From an uncultured Clostridium sp. (GTDB taxonomy: Bacteria; Bacillota_A; Clostridia; TANB77; CAG-508), in the NCBI GenBank assembly GCA_938045355.1, contig CALIMU010000081.1, forward strand, positions 1-22,635: DNA of 22,635 bases. The letters are read 5' to 3'. Within the stretch, counting starts at the first letter, position 1. The number at the start of each line of letters is the position of its first letter. This document shows, one piece after another, positions 1 through 7,988 of the stretch. The translations under genes were made by a program, and so were the position numbers. The notes beneath the pieces are model-generated. The model searched no databases. It saw only the letters and a program-made list of their open reading frames with translations, and was not told where the DNA came from.

Positions 1-175
1 TATCTAATGGTATCTTTATTCTTTCTTCATATTTTTGTTTTGCTTTTTCAAATTCTTTTTGATCAATTTCTTCTGAATTTTCAATATCTAATTTAAGAAT
101 TTCATCTTCTATATTATCTACTTTTTCTATCTTATCTATCTTTTCATTCTTTACTTTTTTTTTCTTATTACCCAT
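1..175 (-). CDS. N-terminal part of an unrecognised lysine/glutamate-rich protein (runs off the window)
   Basis: Only the first 58 codons are inside the window. The ATG overlaps the TAA stop of rsmE as TAATG, with a GGGGAG ribosome site just upstream, so it is translationally coupled to rsmE. The visible part is highly charged and low in complexity (it begins MGNKKKKVKNEK and is then rich in Lys, Glu, Ile and Asp), with no membrane segment and no motif I recognise. It may be the tail of a longer enzyme whose domains lie outside the window; no function is assigned. Confidence 0.7.
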   Translation of the reverse strand, partial: MGNKKKKVKNEKIDKIEKVDNIEDEILKLDIENSEEIDQKEFEKAKQKYEERIKIPLD

Positions 176-919
176 TATCTCCCCAATTCATAATTTAAAA
201 TACTTAATACTGAAGGTCCTGTTGTCTCAGCTCTTAATATTCTTTCTCCAAGTGTTACAATTCTTATATTTCTAAGTTTCCTAAATTTTTCTATCTCAGT
301 TTCATCTATTCCACCTTCTGCTCCTATTACTAATGCTATATTAGTATAATTATTTTTCACTATATTTGCTAACATATCCTTAATGTTAATAGTGTCTTCT
401 ATTACTTTTTCATATAATATAAATACTGCATCTTCTTTTTCTAATTTTAATAATGTTTCTAGCATATTATCTAATATTTCTATTTTAGGTATATCTATTC
501 TCCTAGATTGTTTTGATGATGATTCTAATATTTTTCTAAATCTCTCTATTTTCTTATTTTTTTCATTTTCTTTAAATTTAACAACATTTCTCTTAAATGG
601 TGTAACACATATCTTATCTACCCCAAGTTCTGTTACCTTTTCTAAAAAATATTCAAATCTTTCACCTTTTATAGCTCCTTGATATATTGTAATCTTCATA
701 TCATTTACTTTTTTTTCTATTATATCTTTTATTTTTAAATTCCCGTAATCTATCTCTTACTTCTGTAATATATAATGTTTTTGTATCTATATCTACAACT
801 TCTATAATTTCTCCTATTTTTACTCTTAAAACATTATATAAATGATGAAAATTAGCTGTTTCATTTTTTATTAATATATCTCCATTTTCTAATATATTAA
901 CATTTTCAAATATTCTCAT
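175..919 (-). CDS. rsmE: 16S rRNA (uracil(1498)-N(3))-methyltransferase RsmE, one CGG +1 shift
   Basis: RsmE methylates N3 of U1498 in 16S rRNA using SAM. The reconstructed protein is 247 aa, the usual family length. The N-terminal PUA-like part (about 1-75) begins MRIFENVNIL. The C-terminal SPOUT knot shows IGAEGG, then LGERILRAETTGPSVLSIL, the SAM-binding signature. The ATG overlaps the stop of the upstream gene (TAATG); an in-frame ATG 15 bases further upstream is less likely. The frame breaks at the CGG at 743-745. Read straight, translation gives a 77-residue fragment; skipping the C gives Leu58-Gly59-Asn and joins the two halves exactly. This is the only shift site with GGG as the glycine codon. 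Confidence 0.93.
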
Positions 920-1485
920 TATTTTTGTTCCCAACCATTATTATTAAATTTTTTTAATTCTTCTATAGAATTTATTCCACCTCTTAAATCATTTATTTGC
1001 ATATTTATATTATTACCATTATTATCTTTAACAATACTTTCTTTATCTATAAGTATTCTCCTTATTAAATTATAGAAAACTTGTGCATCTGGTTTTCTAA
1101 GTGTTACTACTATTGTTTCCCTTATACTATCTAATATAAGTGTTGACATGAATATCCTATCTACTTTTGTTATATCATTAAAATAATTTAATTGTACTGT
1201 TAATATTGATTTTATTTGAAAAATTATTCCAGTAGATTTTGAAACTATTATTCCTTTGTTTGTTATTGCTATTCCACATAACTCTCCAAAAAAACATGGA
1301 AATGAATGGAAAAAACTCCCTTGTTCACCAATAGACCCTATAAATGCAATATATACTTCTTCATCATAATCTAAATTTTTTTCTATTTCTTTAAAATACT
1401 TCATATACATTGAATCTGTTATTTTAAATCGTCTTACTTTTCTATTACTTTTATACCATTCTAGCATTTCTTTTGCTATTTTCAT
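919..1485 (-). CDS. PH-domain (YokE-like) protein with a possible SHOCT-like tail
   Basis: The 188 aa protein has no signal peptide. Residues about 40-150 look like a bacterial pleckstrin-homology-like domain of the YokE type: GIAITNKGIIV, a central strand ending in DITKVD, then short beta strands and a helix containing DAQVFYNLIRRIL. The last residues (SIEELKKFNNNGW) resemble a truncated SHOCT oligomerisation motif. Such proteins are poorly characterised, so no specific role is claimed. The start is the ATG after GGGGAGAATGGAAA. The upstream gap holds several TATAAT-like hexamers but no convincing -35. It contains no in-frame CGG, but has a CGA codon (1429-1431) read as Arg in a KVRRFKI stretch, showing CGA is normal here. 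It is coupled to rsmE by a 1-base stop/start overlap. Confidence 0.75.
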   Translation of the reverse strand: MKIAKEMLEWYKSNRKVRRFKITDSMYMKYFKEIEKNLDYDEEVYIAFIGSIGEQGSFFHSFPCFFGELCGIAITNKGIIVSKSTGIIFQIKSILTVQLNYFNDITKVDRIFMSTLILDSIRETIVVTLRKPDAQVFYNLIRRILIDKESIVKDNNGNNINMQINDLRGGINSIEELKKFNNNGWEQK

Positions 1486-1612
1486 TTTCCATTCTCCCCA
1501 TATTTATTATATTTATTCTCTTTTAAATTGATTATACATTTTATATATCCAATTATACTATATACAATTCATATTCTCTATATCTGCAAACTTAAAAATA
1601 TATTAATACCAA

Positions 1613-1650
1613 AAAAGCACATAGCTATTATTCAATAACTTTGTGCTTTT
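1613..1650 (-). terminator. Intrinsic terminator after the 138-aa unknown gene
   Basis: The arms AAGCACATAGCTATT and AATAACTTTGTGCTT pair over about 15 positions with two mismatches around an ATTC loop. On the minus strand the hairpin is followed by CTTTTTTGG. It lies 23 bases past the stop of the gene at 1674-2090. The A-run/T-run symmetry could also make it act on the other strand, but there is no plus-strand gene. Confidence 0.8.
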
Positions 1651-1673
1651 ATTTCCCAATTCACCTAACTTTT

Positions 1674-2090
1674 TTAAATGAAAGTTTCTTCAATAAGTTC
1701 CATTTTTTGAAGAGATCTTATAAGCTTCCTTTCATAATCATTTTTTATATTAATATCAAGAGAAAACTCGTCTAGAGCTTCATCTACAATATCTAACTTA
1801 TTTATCCTAATATAAATAATCTCTTCATTTTTTAATACTATTTCTATACTTCCAGTTACATCATAAAAACTAGCTGTTAATAGAAAAAATCTGTTTCTAC
1901 TCTTCTTAATATTATCATCTATAATAATCTCAGATATTTTGAGATCCTCTACCTTAAGATATTCTAAGAAATTTCCTTTCTCTTGAATTTTCTTTTTCGA
2001 TCCTCTTTTTTTTTGAATATAATACTTTTTAAAATTTACTATTATATTATATTCATCTTTTAAAATTGGCCGTATAAGTTTAATTAACAT
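1674..2090 (-). CDS. Unrecognised 138-aa protein with an in-frame CGG apparently read as sense
   Basis: I do not recognise this family. It is a soluble, basic then acidic protein with alternating beta-like segments (SIEIVLKNEEIIYIRI) and a helical C-terminus (NDYERKLIRSLQKMELIEE). Of two near ATGs, the second (2090) has the better spacing from AAAGGGAG; the first abuts it. It is a single-gene transcript with its own promoter (2144-2172) and terminator (1613-1650). The CGG at 2070-2072 is in frame (LIRPILK). Skipping its C would hit a TAA three codons later, so it does not follow the rule seen in the core genes. Codons such as TCG, CTC and GAG are commoner than in its neighbours, which suggests transfer. 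Confidence 0.65.
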   Translation of the reverse strand: MLIKLIRPILKDEYNIIVNFKKYYIQKKRGSKKKIQEKGNFLEYLKVEDLKISEIIIDDNIKKSRNRFFLLTASFYDVTGSIEIVLKNEEIIYIRINKLDIVDEALDEFSLDINIKNDYERKLIRSLQKMELIEETFI

Positions 2091-2143
2091 CTTTTTCATC
2101 TCCCTTTAATAATATTTATTTAGATCTAAATCTATCTAATGAT

Positions 2144-2172
2144 ATTATATCATATTCATTAAATTATGTTAA
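2144..2172 (-). promoter_or_regulatory. Sigma-70-type promoter
   Basis: On the minus strand TTAACA (2167-2172) and TATAAT (2144-2149) are separated by exactly 17 bases. It drives the gene at 1674-2090, with a start point near 2137 and a leader of about 45 bases. Confidence 0.75.
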
Positions 2173-2189
2173 CTATTGATTTCTCTTAC

Positions 2190-3148
2190 TTACATCTCTT
2201 TTGTTACCTCTTCTAATCTTAAAAGTTCTTCCCATCTTCTATCAACTTCTTTTTGAAATTCTTCTATCATCCATTCATTTCCTTCTTTAAACATATGTTT
2301 AAATCTCTTTTGTGGTCTTAAAAACTCTTCTATAGGCTTTTTCTTTACCGGCTTATAATTTATAACATACTTCCCGTTTATAACCTCATACAGTGGCCAA
2401 TAACATGTATCTACCGCAAGCTTATTTATATCCATTAATAATTCTTCAGAATATCCCCATCCTCTTGGACATGGTGCAAATATATTTAGAAATGTTGCTC
2501 CTTCTGTATATATTGCTTTTTCTGATTTTATATATAAATCTTTAAATGTTCCAACTGCCGCTGTTTGTGCTACATATGGGAGATTATGTGCTACCATTAT
2601 TTTTGTTAGATCTTTTCTTTTTTCTAATTTACCATTTTCTTCTTTTCCAACTGGTGTTGTTGTAGTATTTGCAAATGCTGGTGTTGCTGAACTTCTTTGC
2701 ATTCCTGTATTCATATATCCACCATTATCATAGCAAATATATGTCATATCATGTCCTCTTTCCATTGCAGAAGATAAACTCTGAAGCCCTATATCATATG
2801 TTCCACCATCTCCTCCGAAAAGTTATAAACTTGGTAGTTTGATTTTCTTTAATCTCACCTTTTTTTCTTTTAATACTATATGCAGATTCTACCCCTGAAA
2901 GTGTTGCTGCAGAAGATGCAAATGCTGTATGTATATATGAGTCTGTCCATGATGTATATGGATATATTGTACTTGATACTTCTAAACATCCTGTTGCTGT
3001 TGATATTACAACATGGTCTTCATTTTTTACTGCTCTTAATACCATTCTAACTATTGGTGGTACTCCGGCATCCTGTGCACATTCTATGACCTGCTGTAAA
3101 CCTTGATGGTGTTTGTGACATTACATTTTTTAAATTAAATACTGGCAT
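2190..3148 (-). CDS. porB: Pyruvate:ferredoxin oxidoreductase beta subunit, two CGG +1 shifts
   Basis: This is the TPP-binding subunit of the four-subunit 2-oxoacid:ferredoxin oxidoreductase, which converts pyruvate and CoA to acetyl-CoA, CO2 and reduced ferredoxin. The reconstructed length is 318 aa. It starts at ATG (MPVFNLKNVM) behind AAAGGAGGAG. A CTGCG cluster motif sits near residue 25, the TPP motif GGDGGTYDIG near 111, and the matching YDNGGYMNTGMQRSSATP follows. The frame is broken at CGG 3065-3067 (TGC C GGA, Gly28 of CTGCGVP) and 2815-2817 (TTT C GGA, Gly111 of FGGDGG). Both restored residues are family-conserved glycines. Four other CGG triplets, at 2348, 2374, 2414 and 2558, are out of frame and cause no shift. 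It lies 13 bases after porA. Another 2-oxoacid as substrate cannot be excluded. Confidence 0.93.
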
Positions 3149-3161
3149 TTTCTCCTCCTTT

Positions 3162-4356
3162 CTATTTTAATCCTACATATCTTATCTTTTCATCATTAGA
3201 ATTATCTAATATATCATCAAATATTCCTTCAATATCATCTACTCCTATATCTCTTCCACCTATTCCATAAATATAGTTTGAAACAATTATATTTTTATCT
3301 CCAAATTTATCTTTTTCTTCATACTTTTCTTTCATATCATATATTGCAGATATAATTTCTTTATATAATGGTCCTCCATTTAAAGAATAATCCATTACCT
3401 TATCCATTACTGCAATATTTTTAACATTTTTTAGTGCAGATATAATTTCTTCTTCTGGAAATGGTCTAAACATTCTTATTGCTATTACTCCTACTTTTTC
3501 TCCATTTTTTCTTCTTCTATCTACAACTTCTTCTATTGTTTCTGCTGTTGATCCTATAGCAATTATAACAGTGTCTGCATCTTCTACCATATATGTATCT
3601 ATCATATTTATCTTTCTTCCAGATATTTTTTCATATTTTTCTGATGTTTCTTTAAATACCTTTTTTGCATTTGCTAATGCTTCTACTTGTAATCTTTTAT
3701 GTTCAAAAAGGTGTGTTGGTAAATCTAATGGACCAACTGTTACTGGATTTTCTTTATCTAAAAGATTTACCTTATTATTATATTTTCCTACAAGTTTTGT
3801 TACTTCATTATCTTCTAATATTTCTATGTTTTCTATTGAGTGTGATGTTATAAACCCATCTTGGCATATTGCTATTGGTAATAATACATTACTATTTTCT
3901 GCTATCATTGTACCTATTATTGTATTATCATATACATCTTGATTATTTTTTGAAAATAGCATTATCCAACCTGTATCTTTCATCCCCATTGCATCTGAAT
4001 GATCATTATGAATATTAAGTGGTCCTGATATACTTCTACATACAAGCTCCATTATAATTGGTGTTCTCATACTTGCTGCTATATGAAGCATTTCCCACAT
4101 ATATGCAAGCCCATTTGATGATGTTGCTGTTGCTGTCCTTGCATTTGAAAGTGATGCCCCTATTGCTGCAGACATTGCACTATGTTCACTTTCTACAAGT
4201 ATTAAGTTTGATATTATTTTTCCATCTGCTATATATTTTGAGAAATATTCTGGTATTTCTGTAGATGGTGTTATTGGAAATGATGGAAACACTTCTACTC
4301 CAATTTGTCTTAAAGCATTTGCTGCTGCATTATTTCCGACTAAGCTTTGTCTTCAT
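3162..4356 (-). CDS. porA: Pyruvate:ferredoxin oxidoreductase alpha subunit, CGG +1 shift at codon 7
   Basis: This is the alpha subunit of the Por complex, 397 aa after reconstruction. The N-terminus reads MKTKLSGNNAAANALRQIG and then VEVFPSFPITPSTE, the expected pyrimidine-domain opening. The ATG lies inside the end of porD (17-base overlap) behind GAGGAGGAAATAG. The CGG at 4336-4338 comes after only six codons (AGT C GGA, Gly7); unshifted, a TAA follows two codons later. Without the shift the only alternative is an internal start at or beyond 4292, which would remove most of the conserved N-terminus. The rest is open without interruption. The C-terminal part with IAIGSTAETIEEVVD and NGGPLYKEI is the transketolase-C-like domain. 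Confidence 0.92.
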
Positions 4357-4661
4357 CTATTTCCTCCTCTTCATTTACCATCACTATTGCATCATATGGA
4401 CAAACTTTAGCACATATTCCGGCACCCTTTACAATATTCATAATCAAATTCTCCCCTCATCTTTTGATCTTTATCAATTAATATACAATCTTCTGGACAT
4501 ACAGGCCAACATAATGTACATTGTTTACATTTTTCTTTTATCCATATTGGTTTTTTAGTCCTCCAGTCCCATGTTCTAAACTCTTTAGAATTTCCTGGAA
4601 CTGTTATTATTCCACCATCTTTTTCATTTTCCCAATCATTTCCTATCTTTATTCTAAACAA
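4340..4661 (-). CDS. porD: Pyruvate:ferredoxin oxidoreductase delta (ferredoxin) subunit, one CGG +1 shift
   Basis: This is the 2x[4Fe-4S] ferredoxin-like delta subunit, 106 aa. It has two cluster motifs: CKQCTLCWPVCP and, after the shift, CKGCGICAKVCP. The CGG at 4419-4421 (TGC C GGA, Gly81) splits the second motif; read straight, translation ends at CKGCRNMC, losing the last cysteines and hence both clusters. The start is TTG at 4661, three bases after the porC stop and behind AGAGGTAG. The end overlaps porA. Confidence 0.92.
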
Positions 4662-4664
4662 TTT

Positions 4665-5255
4665 CTACCTCTTCTTTTTATTATTTTCTTCCAAATATTC
4701 CCATGTTTCTTTTGCTACATTTAAATTACCTTTAACTAATTCTTCTATATCTGAAAAACTTTCTCTTAACTTTTTTTCTATTCCCTCTAAATATTCTTCT
4801 TTACTATATATATTAAGATTATGTATTATCCCTGTGAGCATTGGTATATTAGGAAAAACTTTTCCTAAATTTTTTCTTGATATTCTTGTTGCTGGTATAC
4901 ATACCATTCTTTCTTTCTGTCTTTCTGTTAAACTCAACCTAGAAGATATATTTTCTTTTGTCTCATCTGTATTTATAATTAATATAGTATTGTCTTTTAT
5001 TCCTTTTAATACCTTATTATCTATTTGTGTTTCATCAACAATTATTATATAGTCTGGATTATATATATTACTATGTATTTTTATCTTTCTATCACTTAAC
5101 CTATTATATGCTGTAAGAGGTGCTCCTGTTCTTTCTGGTCCATATTCTGGAAATCCTTGTACATATTTTCCTTTTTTAAATGCAATATCTGCAAACCAAA
5201 GTACAGCAGATTTTGTACCTTGTCCACCTCTTCCATGCCATCTTATTTCTATCAT
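4665..5255 (-). CDS. porC: Pyruvate:ferredoxin oxidoreductase gamma subunit
   Basis: This is the gamma subunit of Por, 196 aa and intact. It opens with MIEIRWHGRGGQGTKSA, the glycine-rich signature of the family, and later has FPEYGPERTGAPLTAYNRLS. It is the first gene of the gamma-delta-alpha-beta order typical of four-subunit enzymes. It has an ATG start after AGAGGTAGATT. No CGG occurs in it. No promoter is obvious in the 60 bases upstream, so part of its expression may come from read-through past the weak hairpin after tsf. Confidence 0.92.
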   Translation of the reverse strand: MIEIRWHGRGGQGTKSAVLWFADIAFKKGKYVQGFPEYGPERTGAPLTAYNRLSDRKIKIHSNIYNPDYIIIVDETQIDNKVLKGIKDNTILIINTDETKENISSRLSLTERQKERMVCIPATRISRKNLGKVFPNIPMLTGIIHNLNIYSKEEYLEGIEKKLRESFSDIEELVKGNLNVAKETWEYLEENNKKKR

Positions 5256-5278
5256 AATCTACCTCTAAAATATAAAAT

Positions 5279-5306
5279 GAGCAAACTTTATTTAAAAAGC
5301 TTGCCC
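5279..5306 (-). terminator. Weak terminator-like hairpin between tsf and porC
   Basis: On the minus strand GGGCAAGC pairs with GTTTGCTC (with G-U pairs) and is followed by ATTTTATATTTT. It is 12 bases past the tsf stop. The weak stem suggests partial termination. Confidence 0.5.
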
Positions 5307-5318
5307 TTTTTAGTTTAA

Positions 5319-6191
5319 TTATTTTAATTGTTGCATAACTTCTTCTGCAAAGTTTTCTACTCTCTTTTCTAGACCTTCACCTTTTTCAAAACGAATAAAT
5401 CTTACAACTTTTCCTCCGTTTTTTGCAACATATTCTTTTACTTTTAAACTTCCATCTTTAACAAATGGTTGATGTACTAAACATATTTCTTCAAATACTT
5501 TTTGTAGTCTTCCTGCTGCTATTTTTTCTGCTATTGCTGCTGGTTTTCCTTCTGCTAAAGTATGTTCCATTATTATATGTTTTTCATTATTTAATCTTTC
5601 TTCTTCTATTTTTGTTTCATCTAAATATTCTGGATTTAATGCTGCAACTTGCATTGCTACATCTTCTGCAACATCTTTTGTTCCACCTTCTAATTCTACT
5701 AAAACAGCTATCTTACCTTCTCCATGTAAATATCCTGATACAACAGATGGTGTTTCTATTCTTTCAAATCTTCTTATATTCATATTTTCACCAATTGTTG
5801 CTATCTTTTCTATTAATACTTCTTTAACTGTTTTTCCATTTTCATATTCTAAATTATTTAATTCTTCTATACTCTTAGGATCTTTTAATGCAACTAATTT
5901 TGCAAGTTCTTTAACAAATTTTTTAAATTCTTCATTTTTTGCAACAAAGTCTGTTTCTGCATTAACTTCTATAACTGATGCTATCTTATTATCTTCTGTT
6001 ACATATACATCTACTAAACCTTCTGCTGCTATTCTTGAAGATTTTTTAGCTGCTTTTGTTATTCCTTTTTCTTTTAAATATTCTATAGCTTTTTGTAAGT
6101 CTCCTCCAACTTCTGTTAAAGCTTTTTTGCAGTCCATCATTCCTGCACCTGTTACTTCTCTTAATTCTTTTACTAATTTTGCATCTATCAT
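5319..6191 (-). CDS. tsf: Translation elongation factor Ts
   Basis: EF-Ts is the nucleotide-exchange factor for EF-Tu. It is 290 aa, intact, beginning MIDAKLVKELREVTGAGMMD with the UBA-like domain, then the TDFVAKNEEF segment and the core domain with the HQPFVKDGSLKVKEYVA end. It is transcribed with rpsB from the promoter at 7095-7123. By my count it has about 20 glycine codons and no shift site. One AAC GGA pair (CGG at 5416-5418, out of frame) is read normally. A CGT codon (5391-5393) is read as Arg. Confidence 0.97.
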   Translation of the reverse strand: MIDAKLVKELREVTGAGMMDCKKALTEVGGDLQKAIEYLKEKGITKAAKKSSRIAAEGLVDVYVTEDNKIASVIEVNAETDFVAKNEEFKKFVKELAKLVALKDPKSIEELNNLEYENGKTVKEVLIEKIATIGENMNIRRFERIETPSVVSGYLHGEGKIAVLVELEGGTKDVAEDVAMQVAALNPEYLDETKIEEERLNNEKHIIMEHTLAEGKPAAIAEKIAAGRLQKVFEEICLVHQPFVKDGSLKVKEYVAKNGGKVVRFIRFEKGEGLEKRVENFAEEVMQQLK

Positions 6192-6209
6192 AATCTTGCT
6201 CCTATTTTT

Positions 6210-6962
6210 TTATTTTTCTTCAGATTCTTCTACTACTGTTTCTTCTACTACAACTTCTTCTTGAACTGGTGCTAATTCTTCACCTTGTCTTCCTTCTATT
6301 ATAGCTCTTGCTAATGTTTTTAATATTAATGATACAGCTCTTATTGCATCATCATTTCCTGGTATTACATAATCAATTCCATCTGGATCACAGTTTGTAT
6401 CTATTAATGATATTACTGGTATTCCTAATGTTCTTGCTTCTTTTACTGCTATATGTTCTTTACCTGGATCTACTACAACTATAACTTGTGGTAATCTTTC
6501 CATTTCTTTAACCCCACCTAAGTTGTATTCTAATTTTTCCATTTCTTTTTCTATTGCTATTACTTCTTTTTTAGTTAATAGATCGAACATTCCTTCTTCT
6601 TTCATTTGTTCATATCTTTTTAATTTATATACACTTTTTCTTATTGTTTTAAAGTTTGTTAGCATTCCACCTAACCATCTGTGATTTACATAGTATGAGT
6701 TAGTCATTTCTGCTGCTTCTTTTATTGGCTCTTCTGATTGTTTTTTTGTTCCTACAAATAATACTTCTCCACCATCTTCAGCTACTTTTCTTAAAAATTC
6801 ATATGCTGCATCTAATAATTTTGATGTTTTTTGTAAGTCTATTATATGTATTCCATTTCTAGCTTGGAATATATATTCTCCCATTTTAGGGTTCCATCTT
6901 CTTGTTTGGTGTCCAAAATGAACTCCTGCTTCTAATAATTCTTTCATTGCCACTACTGACAT
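6210..6962 (-). CDS. rpsB: 30S ribosomal protein S2
   Basis: Ribosomal protein S2, 250 aa, intact: [19 protein letters not shown], then [12 protein letters not shown] and [12 protein letters not shown], with an acidic valine/glutamate-rich tail. A strong ribosome site, TAGGAGGT, precedes the ATG. The spacing to tsf is 18 bases. About 18 glycine codons are present with no CGG shift site. Confidence 0.98.
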   Translation of the reverse strand: MSVVAMKELLEAGVHFGHQTRRWNPKMGEYIFQARNGIHIIDLQKTSKLLDAAYEFLRKVAEDGGEVLFVGTKKQSEEPIKEAAEMTNSYYVNHRWLGGMLTNFKTIRKSVYKLKRYEQMKEEGMFDLLTKKEVIAIEKEMEKLEYNLGGVKEMERLPQVIVVVDPGKEHIAVKEARTLGIPVISLIDTNCDPDGIDYVIPGNDDAIRAVSLILKTLARAIIEGRQGEELAPVQEEVVVEETVVEESEEK

Positions 6963-7088
6963 TTTTACCTCCTAATATTTTAAAAATTTCTTTTTAATTG
7001 TTTTTTCTTCCATATATACTTTGAAAGTAGGACTTCACAGGTTTTTGTGCCACATTCCTCTTTCTATATATATGTGTTTGATATAAAC
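6963..7088 (-). promoter_or_regulatory. rpsB 5' leader with a possible structured element
   Basis: The transcript from the promoter at 7095-7123 has a leader of about 125 bases. Within it, 7029-7059 can fold: an outer AGGA/TCCT pairing encloses CACA/TGTG around a short loop. Ribosomal-protein operons often carry autoregulatory leaders. That this one does is inference from position and a small hairpin only. Confidence 0.4.
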
Positions 7089-7094
7089 AAATAT

Positions 7095-7123
7095 ATTATA
7101 TTATTTATAGGTAAAGTTGTCAA
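7095..7123 (-). promoter_or_regulatory. Strong sigma-70-type promoter for rpsB-tsf
   Basis: A perfect TTGACA (7118-7123) and perfect TATAAT (7095-7100) are separated by 17 bases on the minus strand, as expected for a highly expressed ribosomal operon. Confidence 0.88.
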
Positions 7124-7151
7124 CCAAGATATATTTTATTAATTAACAAAA

Positions 7152-7174
7152 AACCTCCTGCAATGCAGAAGGTT
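7152..7174 (-). terminator. Strong intrinsic terminator
   Basis: A 10-bp stem (AACCTTCTGC / GCAGGAGGTT on the minus strand) around a 3-base loop is followed by six T. It ends the transcript of the gene at 7180-7608 and insulates it from the rpsB promoter. Confidence 0.9.
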
Positions 7175-7179
7175 AAATT

Positions 7180-7608
7180 CTATCTCTTTTCTAAAAAATC
7201 ATTTGGAAGATCAGGGATTTCAATATATCGATTATCCCTGTCAAATTTTTCTGTTATTAAGTAAATTATTCTTAACATGTCAGCTAATGGTGCACTCCAT
7301 GTCCGATACTCTAAGTTTTTATCCCATCTATATAACTTGCCGTCGACATTATAATAATGTCCCCCTTTATTGATTGGATGTGTTGGTGCACCTTTGTTCT
7401 CACCATTGTTTCTTACAACTCTATCACTAGCTTTAAAGTGTTCTAACAAAAATTTTTTCAACTGTCTTCTATTTTGATAGAAGATCTCACCTATTGAAAA
7501 TTTGGATTGATAAATTGTTACATACCCATTTGTTATCTGAACTAGATAACTAACTTTGTAACTTCTCCCTGTTCCTGATTTTCTAACATACGTAAATTCT
7601 TTTATCAT
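7180..7608 (-). CDS. Unrecognised 142-aa accessory protein with an unshifted in-frame CGG
   Basis: I do not recognise the family. The protein is soluble and basic; aromatic motifs include KGGHYYNVDGKLYRW and TWSAPLADML. There is an ATG start after GAGGAGGAAGAA. It has its own promoter (7668-7696), a palindrome between promoter and ribosome site (7621-7644) and a strong terminator (7152-7174), so it is a self-contained unit, as in mobile cargo. The CGG at 7303-7305 lies in frame (LEYRTWSAP). Skipping its C would end translation at a TAG after five further codons, although the zero frame on both sides reads as good protein. Codons such as CGA, GTG, GTC and GAC are more frequent than in the core genes. 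The likeliest explanation is recent acquisition from a donor with a normal CGG. Confidence 0.7.
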   Translation of the reverse strand: MIKEFTYVRKSGTGRSYKVSYLVQITNGYVTIYQSKFSIGEIFYQNRRQLKKFLLEHFKASDRVVRNNGENKGAPTHPINKGGHYYNVDGKLYRWDKNLEYRTWSAPLADMLRIIYLITEKFDRDNRYIEIPDLPNDFLEKR

Positions 7609-7620
7609 TTCTTCCTCCTC

Positions 7621-7644
7621 TGTGATCCCTAATTACGGAACACA
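7621..7644. promoter_or_regulatory. 24-bp imperfect palindrome, candidate operator
   Basis: The half-sites TGTGATCC and GGAACACA flank a TAATTA core; only two of the 12 symmetric pairs mismatch. It lies downstream of the -10 (7668-7673) and just upstream of the ribosome site of the gene at 7180-7608, a classic repressor-operator position. No regulator gene is identified in the window, though the 142-aa protein itself could be one. Confidence 0.5.
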
Positions 7645-7667
7645 TTATTTATTTTAATTACATAATT

Positions 7668-7696
7668 ATATTAACACATTTAAGCTTTTTTGTCAA
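7668..7696 (-). promoter_or_regulatory. Sigma-70-type promoter for the 142-aa accessory gene
   Basis: TTGACA (7691-7696), 17 bases, then TAATAT (7668-7673) on the minus strand. The leader of about 50 bases carries the palindrome at 7621-7644. Confidence 0.7.
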
Positions 7697-7988
7697 CACT
7701 TTATGTGAACTTTATATTGCTTTTTATTCAATCAACATCAAAATTATCATTTACCACAATTTAATGAAATTTTTAACCCTCCTTTTCTTTCCATAATATC
7801 TAATATAATTAACATACTAAAAATTATTATTTCTAGAATTATCATATAATTGTAATCACGTCTTATCTCTTATAGCCTTCCTAACTATTTCTAATACACA
7901 TTTTAAAAACCTCAAACTTTTAATAATATTTTAGTTTGAGGTTTTAAATGTCAACAATAAAAGACTACTTACTTATTTCAAACATCTT
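7697..7988. other. Gene-free accessory spacer
   Basis: About 290 AT-rich bases lie between the accessory promoter and the end of the RepA/methylase remnant. Apart from the hairpin at 7906-7945 I see no gene, RNA or repeat in it. Confidence 0.6.
7906..7945. terminator. Bidirectional-looking terminator hairpin
   Basis: A perfect 13-bp stem (AAAACCTCAAACT / AGTTTGAGGTTTT) surrounds a 14-base loop, with A and T runs built into the arms. It lies 44 bases after the stop that the remnant at 7989-8565 reaches if its CGG is shifted. Confidence 0.8.

Noticed and set aside
7029..7059. A T-box or other known riboswitch before rpsB
   Set aside because: No T-box consensus, antiterminator or intrinsic terminator is visible between the promoter and the rpsB start.
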